NCBI GenBank assembly: GCA_031422295.1
Contig: JANOQM010000047.1
Coordinates: 1 to 64,000 of the forward strand
Source of the DNA: JANOMH01 sp031422295
Lineage (GTDB): Bacteria; Pseudomonadota; Alphaproteobacteria; Rhodobacterales; Rhodobacteraceae
Direction: 5' to 3'
Length of the DNA stretch: 64,000 nt
The notes beneath the pieces are model-generated. The model did no database searches. It was not told where the DNA came from and was given only the letters and a program-made list of their open reading frames with translations. Positions 41,351 to 50,070 of the stretch are shown piece by piece (positions within the stretch are counted from its first letter, which is position 1; every line of letters starts with the position of its first letter). The translations under genes and the position numbers were made by a program.

Positions 41351-41653
41351 ATGACCAGCAAGACAACCGCCCGCAAGGAACGCGTCACCCGCGACGACCG
41401 TCTGGGCTTCCGGCTTGACGAACAGACCAAGGGGCTGATCGAGCGTGCAGCACAGCTCGAACGGCGCAAGGTCAGCGACTATTGCCTGACCGCCATCGCA
41501 GACGCAGCACGGCGCACCATCGCCGAACACGAGACGCTCAATCTGTCCGAGCGCGACCGGGCTGCGTTTTTCGAGGCGATGATCCATCCCCCCGAGCCGA
41601 GCGAGCGGCTGGCACGCGCGCTTGCCGAGCACAGCCGCCGCGTCGGCGCATGA
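41351..41653 (+). CDS. DUF1778 (TacA-like) antitoxin
   Basis: This 100-residue protein begins with a ribbon-helix-helix region (RDDRLGFRLDEQTKGLIERA) followed by the helical DUF1778 body and the toxin-binding tail LSERDRAAFFEAMIHPPEP. The ATG at 41351 follows AAGGAG. The GNAT toxin gene starts three bases after its stop, the standard order for TacAT-type systems. It should bind DNA to repress the pair and neutralise the acetyltransferase. The pair may stabilise the mobile element. Confidence 0.92.
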   Translation: MTSKTTARKERVTRDDRLGFRLDEQTKGLIERAAQLERRKVSDYCLTAIADAARRTIAEHETLNLSERDRAAFFEAMIHPPEPSERLARALAEHSRRVGA

Positions 41654-41656
41654 ACG

Positions 41657-42181
41657 GTGGCACAGTCCACGCCTGACCTTGCCATCGCCCGTCTCGATGA
41701 CGCCCATGACCGCGCTGGTTTCACCTGCGGGGTCGAAAGCCTTGACCGCTATCTGCAGACCCAGGCCGGGCAGGATGTGCGCCGACGCGCCAACGGCGTG
41801 TTTGTCCTGACCGACAAAGCGGACCCTGACCGGGTGCTGGGCTACTTCACGCTTTGCGCGACGGCGCTGCCTCCCGGCGACGTTCCCGAAGCGGCACGGA
41901 AACATATCCCCCGCTATCCGCTGGTCAGCGCCACGTTGATTGGCAGGCTTGCAGTTGCGACCGACCGGCAAGGCCAGAGGCTGGGTGCGGTGCTGTTGGC
42001 GGACGCACTGCGTCGGGCGCTGGCGAGTGCAGAGACGGTCGGATCGTCGATGGTCGTGGTCGACGCGCTGGATGACGGCGCGGCGGCGTTCTATGCGGCC
42101 CACGGTTTCGTCCGGCTGCCCGAGTCGTTGCGCCTCGTCCTGCCGATGCGGCTCGTCGAGCGTATGGTGGCATCGTCATGA
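41657..42181 (+). CDS. GNAT-family toxin (TacT-like tRNA acetyltransferase)
   Basis: This 174-residue acetyltransferase begins with the TacT signature FTCGVESLDRYLQTQAGQD, followed by RVLGYFTLCATAL, the acetyl-CoA-binding region GRLAVATDRQGQRLGAVLL and the C-terminal AAFYAAHGFVRLP. TacT-type toxins acetylate charged tRNA and stop translation. The start is GTG at 41657, just after the antitoxin stop. Together with DUF1778 it forms a type II toxin-antitoxin module. Confidence 0.9.
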   Translation: MAQSTPDLAIARLDDAHDRAGFTCGVESLDRYLQTQAGQDVRRRANGVFVLTDKADPDRVLGYFTLCATALPPGDVPEAARKHIPRYPLVSATLIGRLAVATDRQGQRLGAVLLADALRRALASAETVGSSMVVVDALDDGAAAFYAAHGFVRLPESLRLVLPMRLVERMVASS

Positions 42182-42311
42182 CCCGCGCGGCATGCACGCC
42201 AGCCCCGCCGACGGCCATCAAGCGCAAGTATTCGCGCGCGGTGGCACGAACCATGGTCGGAAGTGGCGAAACACTATTCTTCCAGCGCGTCGGATCGGCG
42301 ACTCTGGCCCA

Positions 42312-42536
42312 ATGTCTCGAGTCCTGCGCCAACGACCGCCATCCGCATCCGAACAGCTTGAACAGCTGCTGGGCAGGCCATGGCCGTTTCCGGGACGTCC
42401 GCCCAAACATGACATCGAGGCGTGGGCCGTCACGGACGACTGGCCCCAGCGGGTGCCGGTCACGGACGCCGAAGTCGATGTGTTCGAAGCGTGGTTCGGC
42501 GACCTCTTCGATGATATGTTCGGACCATGCCGATGA
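42312..42536 (+). CDS. small hypothetical protein before the recombinase
   Basis: The 74-residue acidic protein starts MSRVLRQRPPSASEQLEQLL and ends FEAWFGDLFDDMFGPCR. Proteins of this shape occur directly before serine recombinases in some mobile elements. It lies 18 bases before the recombinase start, so the two are probably co-expressed. It might be a recombination directionality factor, but that is speculation. The start is the first ATG that keeps the conserved-looking sequence. Confidence 0.6.
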   Translation: MSRVLRQRPPSASEQLEQLLGRPWPFPGRPPKHDIEAWAVTDDWPQRVPVTDAEVDVFEAWFGDLFDDMFGPCR

Positions 42537-42554
42537 CGTGAGGAGACTGCCATC

Positions 42555-44480
42555 ATGACCGTGCCGCTCCGCGCCGCCCTTTATCTTCGCGTGTCGACGG
42601 CGCGGCAGGCCGAGCATGATGTTTCCATTCCTGATCAGCGCAAGCAAGGTGAAGCGTACTGCAGCGCGCGCGGCTACGATCTTGTCGAAACGTTCGTCGA
42701 CGCTGGCGCGTCCGCGACCAATGACCGCCGCCCGGAATTCCAGCGCATGATCGATGCCGGGACATCGAAGCCCGCAGCTTTCGAAGTGGTTGTCGTTCAT
42801 TCGTTCAGCCGCTTCTTCCGCGATCATTTCGAATTGGAATTCTACGTCCGCAAACTCGCGAAGAATGGCGTCCGCCTTCTGTCGATCACCCAGGAAATGG
42901 GCGACGACCCGATGCATGTCATGATGCGGCAGATCATGGCGCTTTTCGATGAATACCAGTCCAAGGAAAACGCCAAGCATGTCCTGCGGGCGATGAAAGA
43001 AAATGCGCGACAAGGCTTCTGGAACGGCTCTTTGCCACCCATCGGTTACCGCGTCGTCGCAGCCGAACAGCGTGGAGCCAAGGTAAAGAAGAAGCTCGAG
43101 ATCGACCCGCACCACGCCGAAACTGTGCGGCTTGCGTTTCAATTGGCTTTGATCGGTGACGGCACTTCCGGACCGATGGGCGTGAAGTCGATAGCCAGTC
43201 ATCTCAACGCAAAGGGCATCTTCACCCGCGATGGCGGTAGATGGGGCATCGGCAGCCTCCATCGTATGTTGACCCGTCCCGCCTACATCGGACGCCACGA
43301 GTTCAACAAGCGCGGCAAGACCAAGGAACTCAAACCATCCGACGAGGTGATCACGGTCGCTGTGCCGCCAATCATCGACGAGGCGACGTTTGCGACCGTG
43401 CAAGCGCGGATGAAGGCACGGAACCCGAAAGTCACACCACCGCGCGTGGTCAGCGGCCCGACACTTCTGACCGGCCTGATCCACTGCGCCAAATGCGGCG
43501 GGGCCATGACCATCCGCACGGGCAAGGGCGGACGATATCGCTACTACACCTGCTCGACGAAAGCCCGGCAGGGGCCAACGGCCTGCACTGGAATGACCGT
43601 CCCGATGGAAAAACTCGACGCATTGGTTGCTGGACATCTGGAAAAACGCCTGCTCGACCCAAAGCGGCTCGAAGCCGTCCTGGCCTCGGTCCTCGACCGC
43701 AGGCAAGAGCGTTCCGAACGCAAGCAGCACCATATCGCGGAACTCAACAAACGGGCGACCGAAACTGACCTGCGGCTCAACCGGCTTTACGACGCCATCG
43801 AAGGCGGGGTCGCCAATCTCGACGACCCTGAGCTTAAAACCCGCATCGCGACCCTGAAAGCCACCCGTGACCAAGCCCGTGTCGATGCCGACCGCGCCTC
43901 GGCCTTGCTCAACACCATCAGCCAGAAATCAATCACGCCGCAGATGCTCCGCAACTTCGCCAGCACCGCACGCGACCGGATGCGCCTGCCCGGCGGCGGC
44001 TACCGCCGCGACCACCTGCGCGCTCTGGCCCAACGTGTCGAAGTCAATGACGGCGAAGTCCGCATCATGGGATCGAAGGATGATCTGCTCAGAACACTGG
44101 CAGCCGGGGCGGACCTCACGGGTCAGGTGCCCAGTTTTGTTCCAAAGTGGCGGAGGAGGTGGGATTCGAACCCACGGAACGCTTTCACGCTCAACGGTTT
44201 TCAAGACCGTCGCAATCGACCACTCTGCCACTCCTCCCGACTTGGGTCGTTTAAGCGAGCTGTTGCGATTCTGGAAGGTGGCATTCAGCGGTGTGGTTTT
44301 GGACCGGATCGGGGCGTTTTGCTCCACTCCAGCCGTTCTTCGTGCCTGAAACACGATCTGTGGAATTCCGCTGATCATGGCGAAGCCAGTCTTTCACATC
44401 TGCAGTTTCGTCGCTATCTTGTGCCACAAAATGCATATGGTACCGTTGTAGCATTGACTATTGTGCCAAACGGACAGTGA
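42555..44480 (+). CDS. large serine recombinase (integrase) reading through the tRNA-Ser gene
   Basis: The catalytic resolvase domain begins AALYLRVSTARQAEHDVSIP (active-site Ser in RVS). It is followed by a recombinase domain (about 190-290), a zinc ribbon (LIHCAKCGGAMTIRTGKG and the paired cysteines in YYTCS and TACTG) and a coiled-coil (about 375-460). Length to the tRNA is about 530 residues, normal for the family. The frame continues without a stop through the antisense of tRNA-Ser (PKWRRRWDSNPR) to 44480, giving a 641-codon product. This implies that the integrated end of the element lies at or just before the tRNA 3' end. It is the likely integrase of the element to its left. Confidence 0.88.
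   Translation: MTVPLRAALYLRVSTARQAEHDVSIPDQRKQGEAYCSARGYDLVETFVDAGASATNDRRPEFQRMIDAGTSKPAAFEVVVVHSFSRFFRDHFELEFYVRKLAKNGVRLLSITQEMGDDPMHVMMRQIMALFDEYQSKENAKHVLRAMKENARQGFWNGSLPPIGYRVVAAEQRGAKVKKKLEIDPHHAETVRLAFQLALIGDGTSGPMGVKSIASHLNAKGIFTRDGGRWGIGSLHRMLTRPAYIGRHEFNKRGKTKELKPSDEVITVAVPPIIDEATFATVQARMKARNPKVTPPRVVSGPTLLTGLIHCAKCGGAMTIRTGKGGRYRYYTCSTKARQGPTACTGMTVPMEKLDALVAGHLEKRLLDPKRLEAVLASVLDRRQERSERKQHHIAELNKRATETDLRLNRLYDAIEGGVANLDDPELKTRIATLKATRDQARVDADRASALLNTISQKSITPQMLRNFASTARDRMRLPGGGYRRDHLRALAQRVEVNDGEVRIMGSKDDLLRTLAAGADLTGQVPSFVPKWRRRWDSNPRNAFTLNGFQDRRNRPLCHSSRLGSFKRAVAILEGGIQRCGFGPDRGVLLHSSRSSCLKHDLWNSADHGEASLSHLQFRRYLVPQNAYGTVVALTIVPNGQ
44148..44237 (-). tRNA. tRNA-Ser (anticodon UGA)
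   Basis: On the minus strand a 90-nt cloverleaf runs from GGAGGAG at the 5' end to CTCCTCCG-CCA at the 3' end, with the CCA encoded. The anticodon arm reads GTCTTGAAAAC, the T arm contains GGTTCGAATCC, and a long variable arm (class II) is present. The 3' end faces the recombinase, the usual arrangement for an element integrated at the tRNA 3' end. Confidence 0.96.
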
Positions 44481-44573
44481 TATGCGGACAAATAGGCCGC
44501 ACAACGGACAGAGCAGAAACGACCGGCTAACGGTCATGCGCCGGAAACGCGGTGCGAGCAGAGGGGCAAGGGT

Positions 44574-45500
44574 ATGTCGGGTCTTCCATTTTCGCGGGTT
44601 ACAGGAAAACGACTTCCGCTCGCATTGATCGCGGTGCTTGCATCAGCGGGTTGCGACGAGAACGGCAAATTCAGCTTGGGGGGCGGGGGCGATGCACCAG
44701 CCGGCGGCGTGGTCCAAAGCCAAAGCACCGAGCTGGTGCAGACCGATGTCGAGGCCCCCGAAGTGTTTCAGGTCACCGCACAAGGCCTGTGGGATGGTCG
44801 CCCATCGCTGGGTGGCGTCTGGGTGGCGCATCCTGATGTGACCGACCCCGAGCGTGTCATCATCCGCAACAATGCCAATGGCCAGTTCGTCATCGGTGCC
44901 TTGTTCCGCCGCGAACGTGAAAATCCGGGGCCCGCCTTGCAAGCCTCGTCTGATGCAGCCGAGGCTTTGGGCATGCTGGCCGGTGCGCCTGCCGAACTGA
45001 ACGTCACTGCCCTGCGCCGGGAAGAGGCCGCAGCCCCAGCTGATGCCGCCCCGGTGACAGATTTTGGCGGTGCCGAAACGGCTGGATTAGAAACAGCGGA
45101 CGGAATCTCCACAACTCCACTGGACCCGATTGCCGGGGCCGCCGCTGCGATTGATGCTGCAGAGGCCGGGCTGCCGACCGACATTACCGCTATACCGCTG
45201 GACGATGCGCCGGTTGTGGCCGCATTGCCTGATCCAGCTCCGCTCGCCACTACACCCGCCGGGTCGCTGGATAAACCCTTTATCCAGATCGGGATTTTCA
45301 GCATCGAGGCGAATGCCGATACCGCCGCAGGCCAGATGTCCGGCCTTGGTCTGACCGCCCGCGTGGTGCCACAACAAGCGCAGGGTCGCGATTTCTGGAG
45401 TGTCATTGTCGGCCCCGCCACATCCGAGGCCGACCGGGCCGCGCAACTGGACAAGATCAAGGCCGCAGGCTTTGCCGATGCGTATTTCGTCCGAAACTGA
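44574..45500 (+). CDS. SPOR-domain lipoprotein
   Basis: This 308-residue protein has a hydrophobic N-terminus and a lipobox ending AVLASAGC, predicting attachment to the outer membrane. A long Ala/Pro/Asp-rich linker (about 100-235) leads to a C-terminal SPOR domain (about 235-308: FIQIGIFSIEANADTAAGQM, then FWSVIVGPATSEADRAA). SPOR domains bind denuded septal peptidoglycan. The next gene encodes a D-Ala-D-Ala carboxypeptidase, 30 bases on, consistent with a cell-wall role. It heads the operon of core genes to the right of the island. Confidence 0.9.
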   Translation: MSGLPFSRVTGKRLPLALIAVLASAGCDENGKFSLGGGGDAPAGGVVQSQSTELVQTDVEAPEVFQVTAQGLWDGRPSLGGVWVAHPDVTDPERVIIRNNANGQFVIGALFRRERENPGPALQASSDAAEALGMLAGAPAELNVTALRREEAAAPADAAPVTDFGGAETAGLETADGISTTPLDPIAGAAAAIDAAEAGLPTDITAIPLDDAPVVAALPDPAPLATTPAGSLDKPFIQIGIFSIEANADTAAGQMSGLGLTARVVPQQAQGRDFWSVIVGPATSEADRAAQLDKIKAAGFADAYFVRN

Positions 45501-45530
45501 ACCAGAACCATACAAAAGGGCCAGCGCCAT

Positions 45531-46748
45531 ATGATCCGTGTCTTTTGCAATCTGCTGCTGGCCGTGTTCCTGACGTGCGTCGGGGCGACAGTTTTCGCGC
45601 AATCATTTGAGACCCGCGCCACCGCTGCATGGGTCTATGACCAATCCACCGGCACCATCCTGCTGGCCAAAAATGCTGACGAACCCTTGCCGCCCGCGTC
45701 AATGTCGAAACTGATGACGATCTATATGGCGTTCGAGGCGATTGCCGATGGCCGGTTGCAAATTGACGAGCTGCTGCCGGTGTCAGAACAGGCGATGAGC
45801 TATGAAGGTTCGTCGATGTTTCTGAACACCAATGACCGGGTCAGTGTCGAAGACCTGCTGCGCGGCACGATTGTGCTGTCAGGCAACGATTCCTCAGTTG
45901 TTTTGGCCGAGGCCTTGTCCCCCGATGGCACCGAAGGCGGCTTTGCCCGGATGATCACCGAACGGGCCCGGGATATGGGGATGCTCAATTCCACCTTTGT
46001 CAACTCCAACGGCTGGCCTGCTGCCGGCCACCGTATGTCGATGCATGATCTTGGCATTCTGGCCGACCGGATCATTACCGATTATCCGACCTTCTACCCT
46101 TTATTTTCGGAAACCGAGTTTTTGTATGATGGCCGGGTGCCGTCCAATACCCAAAACCGCAATCCGATGTTGTCGCTGGGGATTGGCGCGGATGGCCTGA
46201 AAACTGGGCACACCGCCGAGGCGGGCTACGGCCTTGTCGGGTCGGCCAAACAAGGTGACCGGCGGATCATTTTTGTGATCACTGGGCTGGAAACCCCGGA
46301 AGCGCGTGCCGAAGAAGCCGAAAAGATCGTCAACTGGGCGTTTCGCCAGTTCGCCATCCGCGAGGTCGGCACCGAAGGCTCGATGATTGCCGAGGCCGAG
46401 GTCTGGATGGGCGAGGCACCGACCGTCGGGCTGACCTTAGGGGCCGATCTGAATTTGCTTGTCCCCGTCACCGGCGGGGCAGAAGTGACTGCCGAGGCGA
46501 TTTATGACACGCCCTTGGAGGCCCCAATTGAACTGGGTCAGGAAATTGGCACGCTTGTCATCACCCGCGACGGATTGCCCGAAACCCGTGTGCCATTGCT
46601 GGCCGACAAGGCCGTGGCGCGGGGCGGATTTGCCGTGCGTATCCGCACCGCCGCGTTGGTTCTGATAGACCGGTTTGGTCCAGAGCCGGAGGCCGCCGCA
46701 GATGCGGAGGCACCTATAGCAACTGAGCCCACCGACGGCGGCGCGTGA
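45531..46748 (+). CDS. dacC: D-alanyl-D-alanine carboxypeptidase (PBP5/6 type)
   Basis: This 405-residue penicillin-binding protein has a signal peptide ending near VFAQSFETRA. The catalytic motifs are SMSKLM (SxxK nucleophile Ser), SGNDS (SxN) and KTGHTA (KTG). A C-terminal beta domain (about 290-375) follows. It trims terminal D-alanine from peptidoglycan peptides in the periplasm. The stop overlaps the tmk start. Gene symbol by family convention; dacA or dacF would be equally defensible. Confidence 0.93.
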   Translation: MIRVFCNLLLAVFLTCVGATVFAQSFETRATAAWVYDQSTGTILLAKNADEPLPPASMSKLMTIYMAFEAIADGRLQIDELLPVSEQAMSYEGSSMFLNTNDRVSVEDLLRGTIVLSGNDSSVVLAEALSPDGTEGGFARMITERARDMGMLNSTFVNSNGWPAAGHRMSMHDLGILADRIITDYPTFYPLFSETEFLYDGRVPSNTQNRNPMLSLGIGADGLKTGHTAEAGYGLVGSAKQGDRRIIFVITGLETPEARAEEAEKIVNWAFRQFAIREVGTEGSMIAEAEVWMGEAPTVGLTLGADLNLLVPVTGGAEVTAEAIYDTPLEAPIELGQEIGTLVITRDGLPETRVPLLADKAVARGGFAVRIRTAALVLIDRFGPEPEAAADAEAPIATEPTDGGA

Positions 46749-47359
46749 CGCCCCCGGCATTCATCACCTTCGAAGGCATTGATGGGTCTGGCAAATCTAC
46801 CCAAGCCCGGGCCTTGGCCAACCATTTGCGCGCGCGGGGCCGCGACGTGATCCTGACCCGCGAACCCGGCGGCAGTCCGGGGGCCGAGGAAATTCGCGCA
46901 TTGGTCCTGACTGGCGATCCGGACCGTTGGTCGGCAGAAACTGAGATATTGCTGTTCACTGCCGCCCGCCGCGACCATCTGGAAAAGACTATTCTACCTG
47001 CCCTCGCCGCAGGCAAAACCGTGATCTCGGACCGGTTTGCCGATTCAACCCGCGTCTATCAGGGGGCGACGCGCGGCGATCTGCGCAGCATGGTCGATCA
47101 ATTACATAGCCTGATGATCGGGCGCGAACCCGACCTGACATTCATCATCGACATGGATCCCGCCACCGCGTTGCAACGCGGGTTGGCCCGCCGGTCTGGC
47201 GAGGACCGGTTCGAGGACATGGGACTGGCGTTTCAGCAAACCCTGCGGGCCGGGTTCCTTGCATTGACCCGGGCATTCCCGGATCGCTGTATCCTGATTG
47301 ACGGCAACCGCGACGCGGGCCTGGTCAGCGCGGCAATCGCCAGCCATTTCAATGGCTGA
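46745..47359 (+). CDS. tmk: thymidylate kinase
   Basis: Phosphorylates dTMP to dTDP. The 204-residue length is standard. Motifs are the P-loop FEGIDGSGKSTQ, the TREPGGSPGAEEIR DRX-like region and the lid around RSGEDRFE. The start is GTG at 46745, overlapping the dacC stop. It is coupled to holB, an arrangement conserved in many bacteria. Confidence 0.95.
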   Translation: MTPPAFITFEGIDGSGKSTQARALANHLRARGRDVILTREPGGSPGAEEIRALVLTGDPDRWSAETEILLFTAARRDHLEKTILPALAAGKTVISDRFADSTRVYQGATRGDLRSMVDQLHSLMIGREPDLTFIIDMDPATALQRGLARRSGEDRFEDMGLAFQQTLRAGFLALTRAFPDRCILIDGNRDAGLVSAAIASHFNG

Positions 47360-48476
47360 CACCACCCTGCCCGACCCCGACCGGATCGACGGCGCGCCGC
47401 ACCCGCGCGAAACCGCTCAATTGTATGGGCAAGATCAGGCCGAACAGGCGTTTCTGACCGCCTATAATGCCGGGCGGCTGCATTCCGGCTGGCTGATCAA
47501 CGGGCCGCAGGGCGTGGGCAAGGCGACGCTGGCCTACCGGATTGCCGCATTCCTGCTGGCTGAACAACCCATTGATGACGGGCTGTTCGGCGCACCTCTG
47601 CCGCCCGTCAGCCTGTCCATTCCGCCGGACTGTCCAGATGCCCGCCTGATCCGGGCCGGATCGCATCCGCGCTTGTTCATCCTGCGGCGCTGCGCCAATA
47701 CGACAGGCGATAAACTGTCCCAGGTGATCAGTGTCGAACAAGCCCGCGAGTTGAAAAAGTTCTTTCAACTTAGCGCTGCCGATGGGGGCCGTCGGGTGGT
47801 GATCATCGATAGCGCCGATGAGCTGAACACAGCGGCGGCCAATGCGATCCTGAAAGTGTTGGAAGAACCACCCGCCAAAACCACATTATTGCTGATTTCG
47901 CACCGCCCGACCGGCCTGTTGCCAACGATCCGATCGCGCTGCCGGGACCTGCGCTGTGCGCCGCTGGACAGTGCCGCACTTGACCTTGCCCTGACCAGCG
48001 CCGGGCTGGAAACGGCTGGCACAGATGCGCTGACCGCCCTTGCCGGTGGTTCGGTGGGGACAGCGATCAGACTGCTGCACCAGGACGGGCTGGCGCTATA
48101 TGCTGACCTTGTGCAGTTGTTCAACGCCCTGCCCCGGATTGACCGTATGCAGGCGATACGGCTGGCCGACGCCTGCGCCGGGCGCGGGGCAGAGGCGCGG
48201 TTTGGTCTGACGCTGGACCTGATTGACATCTTTCTGGCCCGGACCGCCCGCGCCGGGCTGGTGGGGGAACCGGCTGTGCAGGGGGCGATGGGCGAAGCGC
48301 GTTTGCTGGCCCGGTTGTCGCCACATGATCAGGCCGCACGGGCCTGGGCAGGCCTGCAACAACAGATCAGCGCCCGCGCCCGGGCCGGGCGGGCAGTGAA
48401 CCTTGACCCTGCCGCGCTGATCCTTGATATGCTGTTGCGTATCGAAGACACGGCGCGCAGCACCGCCGCAGCCTGA
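47352..48476 (+). CDS. holB: DNA polymerase III delta' subunit
   Basis: This 374-residue clamp-loader subunit has a P-loop-like GPQGVGKATLAYR, the sensor region with ILKVLEEPPAKTTLLLIS and the SRC motif in IRSRCRDL. The start at ATG 47352 overlaps the tmk end by eight bases. The longer alphaproteobacterial form, with an N-terminal PHPRETAQLYGQDQAEQ segment, is typical. Its role is loading the sliding clamp during replication. Confidence 0.93.
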   Translation: MADTTLPDPDRIDGAPHPRETAQLYGQDQAEQAFLTAYNAGRLHSGWLINGPQGVGKATLAYRIAAFLLAEQPIDDGLFGAPLPPVSLSIPPDCPDARLIRAGSHPRLFILRRCANTTGDKLSQVISVEQARELKKFFQLSAADGGRRVVIIDSADELNTAAANAILKVLEEPPAKTTLLLISHRPTGLLPTIRSRCRDLRCAPLDSAALDLALTSAGLETAGTDALTALAGGSVGTAIRLLHQDGLALYADLVQLFNALPRIDRMQAIRLADACAGRGAEARFGLTLDLIDIFLARTARAGLVGEPAVQGAMGEARLLARLSPHDQAARAWAGLQQQISARARAGRAVNLDPAALILDMLLRIEDTARSTAAA

Positions 48477-48484
48477 GGCGGCCC

Positions 48485-49273
48485 ATGTCCCTGCTTGAAC
48501 TCGTAGACAGCCATTGCCACCTCGATTTCCCTGATTTCGATGCAGAACGCCCCGACATTATCGCCCGCGCCCTTGCCGCAGGCGTGACGCGGATGGTGAC
48601 GATTTGCACGCGGCTGCGGCAGGAACCACAGGTCCGGGCTATCGCCGAAACCTATCCATCGGTATTCTACGCCGCTGGCACCCATCCGATGAGTGCGGCC
48701 GCCGAACCCATGGCAACCGTTGAACAACTGGTTGAAATTGCACAACATCCCAAGATGATCGGGATTGGCGAGACGGGGTTGGATTACCATTATACATCCG
48801 ACAGCAAGGCGGTGCAGCAAGAGTCCTTGCTGATCCATATCGAGGCCGCCCGGCAAACTGGCCTGCCGCTGATCATCCATGCGCGGGCAGCGGATGAAGA
48901 TATCGGGCGGATTTTGCGCGTGGAATACATCGCCGCGCCGTTTACCTGCGTCATGCATTGTTTTTCCAGTTCGGCGGCTTTGGCGCAAACTGCTCTCGAC
49001 CTTGGGTTTTACCTGTCGATGTCGGGCATCGCGGCTTTTCCTAAGTCTCAGGAATTGCAGAATATTTTCGCGGCAGCCCCGCTGGACCGGATAGTGCTGG
49101 AAACCGACAGCCCCTACCTCGCCCCTCCACCGCACCGGGGCAGGCGCAATGAGCCGGCTTATACGGCGCATACTGCTGCCGCCGGGGCTGCTATCTATCA
49201 GATATCACTGCAGGAATTCGCGGCATGCACCAGCGCGAACTTCGACCGGCTGTTCACCAAGGCGGCGCGGTGA
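48485..49273 (+). CDS. tatD: TatD-family metal-dependent DNase
   Basis: This 262-residue TIM-barrel hydrolase has metal-binding motifs DSHCHLDF at the N-terminus, GETGLDYHY in the middle, then MHCFSS and ETDSPYLAPPPHRGRRN near the end. The family acts as 3'-5' exonuclease or deacylase. It follows holB by eight bases and overlaps the next gene by one base, part of the conserved tmk-holB-tatD unit. Confidence 0.94.
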   Translation: MSLLELVDSHCHLDFPDFDAERPDIIARALAAGVTRMVTICTRLRQEPQVRAIAETYPSVFYAAGTHPMSAAAEPMATVEQLVEIAQHPKMIGIGETGLDYHYTSDSKAVQQESLLIHIEAARQTGLPLIIHARAADEDIGRILRVEYIAAPFTCVMHCFSSSAALAQTALDLGFYLSMSGIAAFPKSQELQNIFAAAPLDRIVLETDSPYLAPPPHRGRRNEPAYTAHTAAAGAAIYQISLQEFAACTSANFDRLFTKAAR

Positions 49274-50070
49274 TGGACCAGTTACACGTCACTATCCTCG
49301 GTTGTGGGTCATCGGGGGGGGTACCGCGGCTGGGCGGCGATTGGGGTGATTGCGATCCCAACAATCCAAAGAATGCGCGGCGGCGTTGTTCGCTTTTAGT
49401 GAGCCGAACCAATGGCCTGGGAACCACGCGGGTGTTGATTGACACCTCGCCCGACCTGCGGATGCAGCTGCTGGATGCAGGCGTTGGGCAGCTGGATGCA
49501 GTGATTTATACTCATGCCCATGCCGACCACGTGCATGGAATCGACGATCTGCGGATGATCGTGTTTAACATGCGCCAACGCCTGCCCGTCTGGGCTGATG
49601 CGGGCACGTGCAATGCGCTGATGTCGCGCTTTGCCTATGCTTTTGTCCAGCCTGCAGGGTCGTCTTACCCGCCGATCTGCGACTTGAATCAGATCGACGG
49701 GCCGGTCACTATTCCCGGCGCTGGTGGCCCGATAACACTGGAGGGGTTCGCCGTAGAACATGGCGATATCAACGCCTTAGGGTTCCGTATCGGCCCCGTG
49801 GCCTACCTGCCCGATGTGTCGAATATCCCCGAAACGGTCTGGGTCACACTGCAAAACCTTGACTGCTGGATCGTCGATTGCCTGCGCCGCACGCCGCATC
49901 CCAGCCATGCGCATCTGGCGCGGACACTGGACTGGATCGGCAGGGCGGCACCCAAACAGGCGGTGCTGACCAATATGCATGTCGATCTGGACTATGCGGT
50001 TTTAGACGCTGAAACCGCCGCCCACATTACCCCGGCTTATGACGGCTTGACGCTGACCTTTGCAATATGA
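49273..50070 (+). CDS. PhnP-like metallo-beta-lactamase-fold hydrolase
   Basis: This 265-residue protein has TILGCGSSGGVPR at the N-terminus and the metal-binding signature THAHADHVHGIDD (HxHxDH), with the later VEHGDINALGFRIG and NMHVDLDY. This matches the PhnP/ElaC-like branch (phosphodiesterase). In this operon position it is a conserved companion of tatD; the substrate is unknown. The ATG at 49273 overlaps the tatD stop, and its own stop overlaps the next start. Confidence 0.9.
   Translation: MDQLHVTILGCGSSGGVPRLGGDWGDCDPNNPKNARRRCSLLVSRTNGLGTTRVLIDTSPDLRMQLLDAGVGQLDAVIYTHAHADHVHGIDDLRMIVFNMRQRLPVWADAGTCNALMSRFAYAFVQPAGSSYPPICDLNQIDGPVTIPGAGGPITLEGFAVEHGDINALGFRIGPVAYLPDVSNIPETVWVTLQNLDCWIVDCLRRTPHPSHAHLARTLDWIGRAAPKQAVLTNMHVDLDYAVLDAETAAHITPAYDGLTLTFAI

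Noticed and set aside
41925..43874. 649-codon minus-strand frame opposite the recombinase
   Set aside because: It is antisense to the catalytic domains of the recombinase and lacks family resemblance.
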